This document shows positions 9,666-17,870 of a DNA stretch of 64,000 nucleotides, in pieces. The translations under genes and the position numbers were made by a program. Location of the stretch: contig NZ_CP102589.1 of NCBI RefSeq assembly GCF_032818155.1, positions 2,962,001 through 3,026,000 on the forward strand, given 5' to 3'. The notes under the pieces are model-generated. The model saw only the letters and a list, made by a program, of their open reading frames with translations. It ran no database searches and was not told the origin of the DNA. Numbering within the stretch: the stretch's first letter is position 1; each line of letters opens with the position of its first letter. Source of the DNA: Niallia taxi (GTDB lineage Bacteria > Bacillota > Bacilli > Bacillales > Cytobacillaceae).

Positions 9666-9998
9666 TTAATCTAATTTCTCCAGCTCGCAAACTGCTTCCA
9701 GCAATGCTGAAACCGAAGGAGTATCATCCTTTAATAACTCTTTTATATGTATAAAAAGAGTATTACGCTCTTGAAACTTTTGAAGTAAGAGTAATTTATT
9801 TTCATATTCCTCCAGCATCGCTTCCGTCCGTTTAATATTATCATAAACAGCTTGACGACTAACGTCATACTCATCCGCAATTTCACCAAGAGAATAATCA
9901 TCTAAATAATAAAGAGACATGTAACTTCGTTGCTTCGGTGTCAACAACGACTGATAGAAATCAAACAGATAATTCATTCGTGTTGTTTTTTCAAGCAT
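9666..9998 (-). CDS. ylxM: SRP-associated HTH protein YlxM
   Basis: YlxM (110 aa) is a helix-turn-helix protein of the UPF0122 family encoded with ffh in Firmicutes; in streptococci it modulates SRP activity. The sigma-70 region-4-like HTH is seen in [19 protein letters not shown] and [20 protein letters not shown] coiled-coil helix ([20 protein letters not shown]) and an acidic C-terminus follow. The ATG at 9998 has GGAGGT 8 bases upstream, and the longer open frame contains the promoter region. Its promoter abuts a repeat array. Confidence 0.95.
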   Translation of the reverse strand: MLEKTTRMNYLFDFYQSLLTPKQRSYMSLYYLDDYSLGEIADEYDVSRQAVYDNIKRTEAMLEEYENKLLLLQKFQERNTLFIHIKELLKDDTPSVSALLEAVCELEKLD

Positions 9999-10040
9999 CG
10001 AACAATACCTCCATGTTAAGTCAAACACCTTTACACCCTT

Positions 10041-10069
10041 ATTGTACACACCAACAAAAAAGATGTCAA
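10041..10069 (-). promoter_or_regulatory. Near-consensus SigA promoter of ylxM-ffh
   Basis: A perfect TTGACA -35 and TACAAT -10 with a 17-base spacer lie on the minus strand, 43-71 bases upstream of the ylxM start codon. The -35 box ends one base from the first repeat unit, so everything upstream of this promoter is repeat DNA. Confidence 0.75.
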
Positions 10070-10070
10070 C

Positions 10071-10195
10071 AGAAAAGCGGAAGGCGCCTGCTTATCGGCG
10101 ACAAGCATAAGACAAGTTGGCCGAGAAGGGGTGCCCCTTCCCCTTCTTGGACAGCTTGGCTTATGACCTCGAGCCGATGGCGCCTGCAGCTGGAC
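10071..10195. repeat. Palindromic intergenic repeat, unit 1
   Basis: This 125-base unit starts AGAAAAGCGGAAGGCGCC and ends GGCGCCTGCAGCTGGAC. Its two halves are complementary with interruptions (GGCGCC, TCGGC/GCCGA, CATAAG/CTTATG, AGAAGGGG/CCCCTTCT), so the whole unit can fold into one long imperfect hairpin. Sequences with these ends (AAAAGCGG...CAGCTGGAC) are, from memory, scattered between genes of many Bacillaceae. No transposase or target-site duplication is visible. Confidence 0.85.
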
Positions 10196-10198
10196 AAC

Positions 10199-10323
10199 AG
10201 AAAAGCGGAAGGCGCCTGCTTATCGGCGACAAGCATAAGACAAGTTGGCCGAGAAGGGGTGCCCTTTCCCCTTCTTGGACAGCTTGGCTTATGACCTCGA
10301 GCCGATGGCGCCTGCAGCTGGAC
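10199..10323. repeat. Palindromic intergenic repeat, unit 2 (tandem duplicate)
   Basis: This unit is identical to unit 1 except for a single C-to-T change in the central loop region, and it lies at a 128-base period. Such high identity means a recent duplication or ongoing homogenisation, since units 3 and 4 have diverged strongly. Confidence 0.85.
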
Positions 10324-10325
10324 AA

Positions 10326-10473
10326 TGAAAAGCGGAAGGCGACCGTTTAGCGGCGGAGAAACTGGAGGGCCTTGACTGAGATAAAGGAAACACGGCGAAC
10401 CTAGTGAGGCGATGTTGACTTATCGTAGGGAAAGGACCCAAGTTTCGCAGACGCTGGTCGACTGCAGCTGGAC
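10326..10473. repeat. Palindromic intergenic repeat, unit 3 (divergent)
   Basis: This unit shares the terminal GAAAAGCGGAAGGCG and CTGCAGCTGGAC segments with units 1-2 but has a different, longer interior (~148 bases). The interior again pairs end to end (CGACC with GGTCG, GAAACT with AGTTTC). It looks like a second subfamily of the same element. Confidence 0.7.
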
Positions 10474-10476
10474 ACC

Positions 10477-10560
10477 AGAAAAGCGGAGATGGCCTGTTTA
10501 GCGCCGTATGGACTGGAGCTCTTCGTATGAGGCAAAGGAAACACGGCGAAGGACCTCTTA
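10477..10560. repeat. Palindromic intergenic repeat, unit 4 (3' end lost)
   Basis: This partial copy begins AGAAAAGCGGAGATGGCC and shares AAAGGAAACACGGCGAA with unit 3, but the CAGCTGGAC end is missing. The sequence becomes unique by about 10560. It is probably a decayed copy. Confidence 0.55.
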
Positions 10561-10633
10561 CAAATACCCAATAGATCTCCGTATGGATATAGCGTTCCCT
10601 CTAAAATAAAGAGCACAAAGACATCCCAAAACA

Positions 10634-10705
10634 TACAAAAAACCCCGCTTAAAGCCTTAAGAAAGAATACTCTCAAAGCTGTAAGCAGGACTTGATTTAA
10701 GCGGG
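10634..10705 (-). terminator. Probable long-loop terminator of the DUF4064-like gene
   Basis: On the minus strand CCCGCTTAAA (10705-10696, overlapping the stop codon) can pair with TTTAAGCGGGG (10653-10643), followed by TTTTTTG. The intervening ~42 bases are unusually long for a loop but may fold internally. Confidence 0.5.
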
Positions 10706-11155
10706 TATACCCGCTTCCTTATTATATTTAGACGATCTGTTTAGGATCATTACACCTGCTGTAATTAACAGGATTGGAATAATGATAGAGAGAAGGGAAA
10801 TTACTCCGATGATAATGAAAAGTACACCGCTTGTACGAGGCATTCTGTTCATCATAATTATGCTAAATAAAGTAGCTGCACACGCAATTACAGAATAGAT
10901 GACAGGAATTAGTAAACTATTTTTTAACAATGCCATCGCCTCATCCGTAACTTCCTCTGCAGTAGCTGACTCGTTTGTTAGTCCGATACTTTCTTGCAAA
11001 GTAGGATCCGAATTAACCGTTTCTATCATTGCATCTCGTAATGGAGTAAAGCTATCTATTTGTGTATAAAGCAAAATGGATAGGAAAAAACCAATTAACA
11101 TTAACACAAAGGACACAATGCCTAAAATTCTTGGCGCTCGCAAATTAAGACTCAT
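10697..11155 (-). CDS. Membrane protein of unknown function, DUF4064-like
   Basis: This 152-residue protein begins MSLNLRAPRILG. One membrane span (about residues 9-31) is followed by an acidic extracytoplasmic stretch of ~50 residues (through SATAEEVTDEAM) and two or three further spans (VIYSVIACAATLFSIIM; VLFIIIGVISLLSIII and onward). This layout resembles small DUF4064-type proteins of Firmicutes; that assignment is by eye. The ATG at 11155 has GAGGTGA 8 bases upstream. With the next gene it sits between ylxM and ftsY, where B. subtilis has no gene, so it may be lineage-specific. It has its own terminator. No function can be assigned. Confidence 0.75.
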   Translation of the reverse strand: MSLNLRAPRILGIVSFVLMLIGFFLSILLYTQIDSFTPLRDAMIETVNSDPTLQESIGLTNESATAEEVTDEAMALLKNSLLIPVIYSVIACAATLFSIIMMNRMPRTSGVLFIIIGVISLLSIIIPILLITAGVMILNRSSKYNKEAGIPA

Positions 11156-11267
11156 TAAAAAAATCACCTCAAGTTTTATGTATGTAAACTCTTTCACAAA
11201 AAAGATTACATCCCTATAGTAACATATTTTTTCTAGTACGTTCTTCTTATTTTTTGTTATTTATTCC

Positions 11268-11317
11268 AATAAATAGAAAAAGATCTCATTATCAACTGTG
11301 TGACAAAAAGATCTTTT
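11268..11317 (-). terminator. Terminator after the small membrane-protein gene
   Basis: Arms AAAAGATCT (minus strand, 11317-11309) and AGATCTTTT (11285-11277) are followed by TCTATTTATT. The loop is 23 bases, and the structure starts 6 bases after the stop codon at 11323. Confidence 0.6.
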
Positions 11318-11322
11318 AGCCG

Positions 11323-11583
11323 TTAAATATGGAATAAAATAATTAAACTTGCGGTGATTCCCATTAATAGGGCTCCGACGATTTTCATTCTTATCCCCGA
11401 AAGGCTGCGCAAAAATAGATTTTCCTCTTCTAATGTTATTGGATAGGACTCTTCATCAAGCAGTCCTTTTTCTCCAAGCATATTGCCAAGATGCCAAACA
11501 GAAGTACGTTGAACGATACGGCCTTTAATAGACAGAAATGCTCCGAACAACATGATAGTTATGAGAATCAGCTGTATGAACAT
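11323..11583 (-). CDS. Small two-span membrane protein of unknown function
   Basis: This 86-residue protein has a hydrophobic start (MFIQLILITIMLFGAFLSIK), a polar middle of ~40 residues (VWHLGNMLGEKG, YPITLEEENLFLRSL) and a second span (IVGALLMGITASLIILFHI). The ATG at 11583 follows a perfect AGGAGG site 6 bases upstream. The same frame extends upstream into the ftsY terminator and coding region, but that part has no start signal. It lies between the ftsY terminator and its own terminator, so it is probably a monocistronic gene. I do not recognise the family. Confidence 0.7.
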   Translation of the reverse strand: MFIQLILITIMLFGAFLSIKGRIVQRTSVWHLGNMLGEKGLLDEESYPITLEEENLFLRSLSGIRMKIVGALLMGITASLIILFHI

Positions 11584-11653
11584 TATGTTCCTCCTTGCCT
11601 TCTTGTCATCCTTATACATGCTTATTATCTGTCTTGCCGTTATTTTTATTACA

Positions 11654-11701
11654 TAAAAAAAGCTGTACAGGAATCTCGTTAACAGGATTCCTGCAGCAGC
11701 T
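11654..11701 (-). terminator. Terminator after ftsY
   Basis: An imperfect ~15-base stem (11661-11675 with 11686-11701; AGGAATC paired with GATTCCT, AGCTG with CAGCT) ends in a T tract on the minus strand, immediately after the ftsY stop codon. Confidence 0.75.
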
Positions 11702-11707
11702 TTTTGC

Positions 11708-12697
11708 TTATTCTTCCTCAGCTTCAACCAAGTTGGAAAATAAGCCGTATACGTATTTTTCTGCGTCAAAGTTTTGTAAGTCGTCCATTTTTTCACCAAG
11801 TCCGACTAATTTAACTGGTATTTGAAGCTCTTTGCGGATTGCGAGTACAATTCCACCTTTTGCTGTGCCATCAAGCTTAGTAAGCACAAGTCCGCTTACG
11901 TTAGTCGCTTCTTTGAACGTCTTCGCTTGAATAAGGGCATTTTGTCCTGTTGTTGCATCAAGCACTAAAAGCACTTCATGTGGTGCACCAGGAACCTCTC
12001 TTTCAATTACGCGTTTTACTTTTTCTAACTCATTCATTAGGTTGACTTTATTTTGAAGTCTTCCAGCAGTATCACATAAAAGAATATCGGCATTTCTTGA
12101 TTTAGCGGCTTGAACAGCATCATACATGACAGCTGCAGGGTCAGATCCGGCACCTTGTTTAATAACATCTACTCCGGCTCTTTCTCCCCATACTTCAAGC
12201 TGCTCGATTGCACCAGCACGGAATGTATCACCTGCTGCTAGAACAACCTTTTTGCCCTCTGCTTTATAGCGATGTGCTAGCTTACCAATTGTAGTTGTTT
12301 TTCCAACACCATTAACCCCGACAAAAAGGATAACAGTCAACCCGTCTTGCTGAACATTAATAGCTGAGGTTTCTTCCTCGCCACCTTGATAAATTGCTAC
12401 AAGCTTCTCTGAGATAACTGCTTGCACTTCTCTTGGGTCTTGAATATTTCTTTTTTTGACTTCGCTTTTCAGCTCATCAATCAATTCCATTACTGTCTCA
12501 AAGCCAACATCTGCACCGATTAAGATTTCTTCTAATTCTTCAAAAAAGTCCTCATCCACTTTGCGGTATCTGGACACTAAATCATTCACTTTATCAGAAA
12601 AATTACTTCTTGTTTTCGCAAGTCCATCTTTAAATTTTTCTGTGACAGTATTTGTTTGCAGGGACATTTTTTCTTTAAGCTTTTTGAAGAAACTCAT
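11708..12697 (-). CDS. ftsY: Signal recognition particle receptor FtsY
   Basis: FtsY (329 aa) is the membrane-associated GTPase that docks SRP-ribosome complexes. A short basic amphipathic N-terminus (MSFFKKLKEKM) replaces the long acidic A domain of E. coli. The N domain contains the ILIGADVGFETVMELI box. The G domain carries GVNGVGKTT (127-135), AAGDTFRAGAIEQL, DTAGRLQ and TKLDGTAKGG. It ends in VGLGEKMDDLQNFDAEKYV, as in the family. It lies 30 bases after smc, in the rnc-smc-ftsY cluster, and ends in a terminator. Confidence 0.98.
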   Translation of the reverse strand: MSFFKKLKEKMSLQTNTVTEKFKDGLAKTRSNFSDKVNDLVSRYRKVDEDFFEELEEILIGADVGFETVMELIDELKSEVKKRNIQDPREVQAVISEKLVAIYQGGEEETSAINVQQDGLTVILFVGVNGVGKTTTIGKLAHRYKAEGKKVVLAAGDTFRAGAIEQLEVWGERAGVDVIKQGAGSDPAAVMYDAVQAAKSRNADILLCDTAGRLQNKVNLMNELEKVKRVIEREVPGAPHEVLLVLDATTGQNALIQAKTFKEATNVSGLVLTKLDGTAKGGIVLAIRKELQIPVKLVGLGEKMDDLQNFDAEKYVYGLFSNLVEAEEE

Positions 12698-12727
12698 TTG
12701 ATTCCCACTTTCTCATTTATTGATTAA

Positions 12728-15700
12728 TTATGTTGCAACAAGCTCACTTGTTTCACTTAACCGAACAGAAACAAGTCTGGATACACCAGATTCTTGCATA
12801 GTTACGCCGTACAGCACATCAGCCTCTTCCATCGTCCCTTTACGATGGGTAATGACAATGAATTGCGTCTCATCGCTATATGCTTTTAAATAGGAGCTGA
12901 ATCTGTAAACATTCGCTTCATCAAGTGCTGCCTCTACTTCATCAAGAATACAGAAAGGAACTGGCCGCACCTTTAAGATTGCAAACAGCAATGCAATGGC
13001 AGTCAAGGCACGTTCTCCACCTGATAACAAGCTTAAGTTTTGCAGTTTTTTCCCTGGTGGCTGTGCTACAATATCGACACCTGTGTTTAGTAAATCATCT
13101 GGATTAGTTAAGCGCAGTGCTGCGTGCCCGCCGCCAAACAGCCGCTGAAACACCCCTTCGAAATGGGACTGAATCCCCTCGAATGTTTGCTGGAACCGTT
13201 TTTTCATTTCGTCATCCATTTCGTCAATTACGAGGTAAAGAGTATCTTTCGCTTCCTCCAGATCTGTCTTTTGCTCAAGAAGGAAGTCATATCTTTCCGA
13301 TATCCTTTCGTATTCCTCAATGGCTCCAAGATTGACTGTTCCAAGCTCTTCCATTGCCAGCTTTATCAGCTTAACTTTTTTGCGAGCGTCCTCTAAATCC
13401 AATGTTAAAGGATATTCCTCTTTCGCACCCTCAAATGACATCATATACTCTTCCCTCAAGTTCGAAAGGCGTGTATCTAGCTCCACATCAATCCTGTTAA
13501 GCTTTACCTCTTCATCTTTTAGGGCTTGTACGATGCCACGGTGGATACGGCGAGTTTCTTTCACATCAAGATCCATCTCGTCCAGCTGCATTTGCAGCTG
13601 AAGACGTTCGGCACGACGCTCCCCAATTAGGTGAATAGCAGCAGTCTTTTCTTGCTGCTTGTTAACTGCAGCATCCTCAAGCTGCTCTTCCCCTGAATGG
13701 CTATTTGTCATCTCAGAAGTTAACAGCTCTAAATCTTCTTTCACAAGCTTCCATTTAGCCTCAGATATTTCTAATTCAGAAGTTACATTACTTAGCTTCT
13801 CTACAGCATGGGCTAATTGCTCTTTCTTTGCGGCAAATGCCACACGCTTTTCCCCGATCAGCTCTCCAACCTGTTCTCTCGAATGACTCTGCTGATTTTT
13901 CTGTTCTGTCAATTGAGCAATTTCCTGCTCTAGCACCTGAATTTTTCGGACAAAGTCTTCAAGCTTTTCCTGCAATATTTGCTGCCTGTCTTTTAATGAC
14001 TGCTGTTCATCGAGATAATCAGCCTTATTGCGGTCATATTGTGACAGCTTTTCATTCATTGCTCTTTCGTCAAACTCAATTTCTTTGAGTTCATCTTTAC
14101 TTGTTTGCAAGGAAAAACGGATATTCTCTTGCTTTATTCTTAACTCTTCTAAAGCTGCCGTTTCCGTTTGGGAGGTAGCTTTCCCTTTTTTTAACTGGTC
14201 TTCTAATTTTAGTGACGATTTCTCCATCTCAAAGATTTTTGCCTTTAAGTCCTCAAGCTCGCCTTTTCTTGTTAGAATGCTTGTTGATTTTTGTTTAACA
14301 GCACCACCAGTCATCGAACCGCCAGGATTTACAATTTCTCCTTCAAGCGTTACAAATCTTGAGCGGTATTGCAGCGTTCTTGCCATTTCATTGGCGCCTT
14401 TTAGGTCTTTTGTGATAACGACATTACCAAGTAAGCTTCCCATAATTTCTTGATACTTTTCATCAAAAGAGATTAAGTCTGCAGCAACTCCTATAAAAGA
14501 AGGATGCTCTTGGATGGAACGGGCTTGAGAATCAGACAGTCTTTTGCCTTTAATAATACTCATTGGCAGAAATGTCGCTCTGCCGTAGCCGTTCTTTTTC
14601 AAATAGGAAATTGCCTGGCGTGCATGCTGCTCTGTTTCGACAACTAGATGCTGCATGCTCCCTCCAAGAGCAATTTCAATACTCACGTTATATTCCTTTG
14701 GCACATTCATCAATTCAGCGACAGCACCATGTATGCCGTCAAGTCCTTTGCCTCTTGCCTTCAAAACCTCTTTAACACCTTGGAAGAAGCCAGCATAGTC
14801 GTCCTCAAGCTCTTCAAGCATCTCTTTTCTCGATTTTGCCTGCTGAATGAATTGGTAGGACTGGTATAACGATTTTTCGGTTTTTTGCACTTTCGCATGC
14901 ATTTCATCAACTGATTGCTGTTTTTGCTTGTAGTCATTTGCCGATTGTGCAAGCTCTTTTTCTAATGCTGCTAGGCTTGCGGAAACGCGTGCTTTTTCCG
15001 AATTTATCCGCGTTCTTTCTGAAGTGAATTTTTCATTATCTTCATCAAGAAGAGACGTTTTTCTGTTTTGCGCCTCGAGCTGTTGCGTGATATAGCTGCT
15101 TTCGTTTTTTGCGGCAGCCTGCTCATTTAAAAGCTCAATATAATCACTTTTTAGTGATTCGATTTTTCCTTCAAGATTAACACTAAAGAGCTGCATTTTC
15201 TTTTCATTAGCCTTTAGCTCTTCTTCAATCTGTTTTGCTTCAAGACTTAACTGATTAACTGATTGAAGATGCTCCGCTTTTTGCAGCTTTAAAGATGACA
15301 CTTTTTCTTCAAGCTCTTCCTTGCTTTTTTCGAGCTGACCTCTGTTTTGCACTGCATTTTTCTTGCGTTCTTTCAGTACTTCTTTTCTGCCCTCAAGCTT
15401 TTCAAGCTCTTCACTAACTAGCAAAAGCACTTGCTGGAGATCGTTGATGGATTCATCCAATGCAGCTATATCGTTCTTCCATTCCTCCATTTTTGCTTCC
15501 TTGCTTTGCAGCGTAGAGAGGAGATTAAGCTCCTTTTCCTTATAGCTTTCCAGCTGAGCGGAAACTGCCTCATATTTCTGATGTGCTTCCTCTATATCAT
15601 GAACCATCAGGGCAACTTCAATTTGTTCAAGGTTTTCCTTGTGATCAAGATATTCCTTGGCCATAGAACTCTGAATTTTCAGCGGCTCTACCTGACCTTC

Positions 15701-16294
15701 CAGTTCATGGAGAATATCATTGACTCTGTTCAAGTTTTCCTGTGTTTCAATAAGCTTGCCTTCTGCCTTCTTTTTGCGTGTTTTGTATTTAAGCACACCT
15801 GCTGCTTCCTCGAAGATGGCACGGCGTTCCTCTGCTTTACTGTTGAGGATTTCCTCCACTTTTCCTTGGCTGATGATAGAAAATGCTTCTCTGCCCAGCC
15901 CTGAATCCATAAACAATTCAACGATATCCTTTAACCTGCATGATTGCTTATTAATAAGATATTCGCTTTCCCCTGAGCGATACACCCGTCTGGTTACGCT
16001 CACCTCATTGTAATCAAGTGGCAGGAACTGGTCTTCATTTTCAAGCGTTAATGTCACTTCTGCAAAGTTGACTGCTTTCCTCGAATCACTTCCAGAAAAA
16101 ATGACATCCTCCATTTTACTGCCTCTGAGGCTTTTGGCAGATTGTTCTCCCAACACCCAGCGTATCGCGTCTGTAATATTGCTTTTTCCGCTTCCATTCG
16201 GTCCCACTACTGCGGTGACTCCTGGGACAAAATCTACTGCAATTCGATCAGCAAATGATTTAAAACCGATTACATCTAACCGTTTTAAAAACAC
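12728..16294 (-). CDS. smc: Chromosome partition protein Smc
   Basis: SMC (1188 aa) forms the DNA-entrapping ATPase ring that organises and segregates the chromosome with ScpA/ScpB. The N-terminal head has MFLKRLDVIGFKSFAD and the Walker A GPNGSGKSN (31-39). Long coiled coils flank a hinge at about residues 510-670 with the conserved GGSMTGGA motif. The C-terminal head has the LSGGERALTAIALLFAIL signature and the Walker B FCILDEVEAALDEAN. The start is a GTG at 16294, preceded by GGAGG at an 8-base spacing. The gene lies between rnc and ftsY, as in B. subtilis. Confidence 0.98.
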   Translation of the reverse strand: MFLKRLDVIGFKSFADRIAVDFVPGVTAVVGPNGSGKSNITDAIRWVLGEQSAKSLRGSKMEDVIFSGSDSRKAVNFAEVTLTLENEDQFLPLDYNEVSVTRRVYRSGESEYLINKQSCRLKDIVELFMDSGLGREAFSIISQGKVEEILNSKAEERRAIFEEAAGVLKYKTRKKKAEGKLIETQENLNRVNDILHELEGQVEPLKIQSSMAKEYLDHKENLEQIEVALMVHDIEEAHQKYEAVSAQLESYKEKELNLLSTLQSKEAKMEEWKNDIAALDESINDLQQVLLLVSEELEKLEGRKEVLKERKKNAVQNRGQLEKSKEELEEKVSSLKLQKAEHLQSVNQLSLEAKQIEEELKANEKKMQLFSVNLEGKIESLKSDYIELLNEQAAAKNESSYITQQLEAQNRKTSLLDEDNEKFTSERTRINSEKARVSASLAALEKELAQSANDYKQKQQSVDEMHAKVQKTEKSLYQSYQFIQQAKSRKEMLEELEDDYAGFFQGVKEVLKARGKGLDGIHGAVAELMNVPKEYNVSIEIALGGSMQHLVVETEQHARQAISYLKKNGYGRATFLPMSIIKGKRLSDSQARSIQEHPSFIGVAADLISFDEKYQEIMGSLLGNVVITKDLKGANEMARTLQYRSRFVTLEGEIVNPGGSMTGGAVKQKSTSILTRKGELEDLKAKIFEMEKSSLKLEDQLKKGKATSQTETAALEELRIKQENIRFSLQTSKDELKEIEFDERAMNEKLSQYDRNKADYLDEQQSLKDRQQILQEKLEDFVRKIQVLEQEIAQLTEQKNQQSHSREQVGELIGEKRVAFAAKKEQLAHAVEKLSNVTSELEISEAKWKLVKEDLELLTSEMTNSHSGEEQLEDAAVNKQQEKTAAIHLIGERRAERLQLQMQLDEMDLDVKETRRIHRGIVQALKDEEVKLNRIDVELDTRLSNLREEYMMSFEGAKEEYPLTLDLEDARKKVKLIKLAMEELGTVNLGAIEEYERISERYDFLLEQKTDLEEAKDTLYLVIDEMDDEMKKRFQQTFEGIQSHFEGVFQRLFGGGHAALRLTNPDDLLNTGVDIVAQPPGKKLQNLSLLSGGERALTAIALLFAILKVRPVPFCILDEVEAALDEANVYRFSSYLKAYSDETQFIVITHRKGTMEEADVLYGVTMQESGVSRLVSVRLSETSELVAT

Positions 16295-16404
16295 CTACCT
16301 CACCTCCTAACCCCTTTACTATTTCGCATCATCTCTAGCTGTCGTTTGGTTATAAGAAAGCAGAAGAATCAACAGTGATTTCGCTTTCTCCAACGGATGC
16401 TTTA

Positions 16405-17157
16405 TTATTTTTCGTCTGACTTAGCATCTTTTGTTTTCAGCATGGTAAGCGACATCTGTGCTGCATGCTGTTCTGCTTCTTTTTTGGAACGTCCTGTACC
16501 AGTTCCTAATTCCATTTCATTCAAGAAAACTTGAGAAACGAATTCTCTGTTATGGGCTGGTCCCTTTTCCTGCAGAATTCTATAGGAAATTGTCCCTACT
16601 GCATCCCTTTGGACATATTCCTGAAGCTGACTCTTGAAATCCATCACATGAGAAAAAGCACCGGAATTTATTTTCGGAAACACGACTTTTTCCAGGAAGG
16701 AAACTACCTTTTCCAGTCCTTGATCAAGATAAAGAGCTCCGATAAATGCCTCAAAAACATCTGCTAGAAGAGCTGGACGAGCTCGTCCTCCTGTCATTTC
16801 CTCACCCTTTCCGAGCAAGACAAATTTGCCGAATGATTGATCATTCGCAAATGAAACTAGTGATGGTTCACAAACAATCGCTGCTCGAAGCTTTGTCAGC
16901 TCGCCTTCGCTCATCATCGGGAATTTCTTGAAAAGAAATTGGGAAACAGTAAGTTCCAACACGGCATCTCCAAGAAATTCAAGTCTTTCATTATCTTCAT
17001 GAGGCTTTCTACGATGCTCATTCACATATGATGAATGAGTGAATGCTTGTTTCAGTAATTTTTCATTTTCAAACTGGATGCTTAGATTTTCTTGCAATTC
17101 TTTTAATTTTTTATCATTTGGACGTATTTGTCTCTTGTCTTTTCCGTTGCCTCGCAT
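16405..17157 (-). CDS. rnc: Ribonuclease III
   Basis: RNase III (250 aa) cleaves double-stranded RNA in rRNA, scRNA and mRNA processing. The catalytic domain carries [13 protein letters not shown] (57-69) with its metal-binding acidic residues and the second acidic site in [19 protein letters not shown]. The C-terminal ~75 residues form the double-stranded RNA-binding domain ([41 protein letters not shown]). An N-terminal basic extension of ~25 residues is typical of bacilli. It is followed by smc. Its leader contains a large hairpin described in the findings. Confidence 0.97.
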   Translation of the reverse strand: MRGNGKDKRQIRPNDKKLKELQENLSIQFENEKLLKQAFTHSSYVNEHRRKPHEDNERLEFLGDAVLELTVSQFLFKKFPMMSEGELTKLRAAIVCEPSLVSFANDQSFGKFVLLGKGEEMTGGRARPALLADVFEAFIGALYLDQGLEKVVSFLEKVVFPKINSGAFSHVMDFKSQLQEYVQRDAVGTISYRILQEKGPAHNREFVSQVFLNEMELGTGTGRSKKEAEQHAAQMSLTMLKTKDAKSDEK

Positions 17158-17486
17158 TTTGCCTCCACCTTAGCACTAAGTTTACATATCCATAATAAGT
17201 TTAAGTAAAACAGATAAAAAACGCAAAGAAACTTGGAAAGTTTTTTTCTCTCCAAGCCGTTTCTTTTCAGATAGGCTGCCGTCTTTATTACTGTTTATAG
17301 TTTTAAATCCTTACTATTTTAAACTAACTTGCAGCGATTTACCAGTCTTTTTCTCATAAGGCAGGACCGTTTTTACATTAAACACAGTTGTATATCTAAT
17401 CATGCAAACAATGAAAAAAGCACCGCACATCTCTGTTTTTTTGCAATCTAAAAGCTCCGCTGTTAACGGAGCTTTTATTGGTTGGA
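17158..17486. other. Intergenic region acpP-rnc
   Basis: This 329-base gap holds the acpP terminator (17446-17476) and a second hairpin close to rnc (about 17228-17265: GAAACGGCTTGG and CCAAGTTTC arms, read on the minus strand, followed by T-rich sequence). The middle is AT-rich and must contain the rnc promoter if rnc is transcribed separately. I see only weak candidates there and no small gene. Confidence 0.55.
17446..17476 (-). terminator. Terminator after acpP
   Basis: Perfect 10-base arms AAAAGCTCCG and CGGAGCTTTT (17450-17459 and 17467-17476) with a 7-base loop follow the acpP stop codon, with T-rich sequence on the minus-strand exit side. Confidence 0.75.
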
Positions 17487-17717
17487 TTAACGATTACTTA
17501 TGTAATTAACAGCATCTCCTACTGTTGCAATCTTTTCAGCATCGTCGTCAGAAATCTCCATATCGAACTCATCTTCAAGTTCCATAACAAGTTCTACTAC
17601 ATCAAGAGAATCTGCTCCTAGGTCGTCTTTGAAAGAAGCTTCAGGCTTAACCTCAGACTCTTCCACACCAAGACGATCAACAACGATTTTCGTTACGCGT
17701 TCTAATACATCAGACAT
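17487..17717 (-). CDS. acpP: Acyl carrier protein
   Basis: ACP (76 aa) carries growing fatty acyl chains on a 4'-phosphopantetheine attached to Ser37 in the [12 protein letters not shown] motif. The protein is small and highly acidic ([18 protein letters not shown]), as usual. The ATG at 17717 has a GGGAGGTGAC site 4-6 bases upstream, and the three extra in-frame codons upstream would destroy that site. It lies downstream of fabG behind a terminator-like hairpin, and ends with its own terminator. This fits the high independent expression expected for ACP. Confidence 0.98.
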   Translation of the reverse strand: MSDVLERVTKIVVDRLGVEESEVKPEASFKDDLGADSLDVVELVMELEDEFDMEISDDDAEKIATVGDAVNYISNR

Positions 17718-17782
17718 TAATGTCACCTCCCCTCAAATGATTATAGAGCATTTTGAACAAATAATAAATGCCCTTTTTATTA

Positions 17783-17861
17783 CAAAAATAAAATATGCCG
17801 AATTACTAGTTAAATTAAGTATTTCTAGAAGAAACCATTTTTATTTATAACGGCATATTTT
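17783..17861 (-). terminator. Possible terminator/attenuator between fabG and acpP
   Basis: 11-base arms (17851-17861 and 17790-17800; ATATGCCG with CGGCATAT) surround a ~50-base AT-rich loop and are followed on the minus strand by TTTTATTTTTG. The very long loop makes this a weak call. It could be partial termination that reduces read-through from the fap cluster into acpP. Confidence 0.4.
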
Positions 17862-17870
17862 TCGTTTTTA

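Larger units (their letters stand above)
9999..10696. other. Gene-free region: ylxM promoter, palindromic repeat array, upstream-gene terminator
   Basis: This ~700-base stretch between ylxM and the DUF4064-like gene has three parts: the near-consensus ylxM promoter (10041-10069), four units of a GC-richer palindromic repeat (10071 to about 10560), and a long-loop terminator (10634-10705). Open frames running through the repeats on either strand show no ribosome-binding sites and repeat their own sequence, so I do not call them genes. Confidence 0.75.

Noticed and set aside
9938..10350. Overlapping plus-strand open frames through the repeats
   Set aside because: Their peptides are duplicated with the repeat period and start inside ylxM or the repeats; no start signals.
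10071..10560. CRISPR array
   Set aside because: The repeat units are adjacent, 125-148 bases long and internally palindromic, with no short regular repeats separated by unique spacers and no cas genes.
10401..10676. 91-residue open frame on the minus strand
   Set aside because: It runs through repeat units 3 and 4 and the terminator of the next gene, has no ribosome-binding site, and its composition follows the repeat.
15431..15904. 157-residue open frame antisense to smc
   Set aside because: It mirrors the coiled-coil coding region of smc; hydrophobic composition is the expected shadow of Glu/Lys-rich codons.
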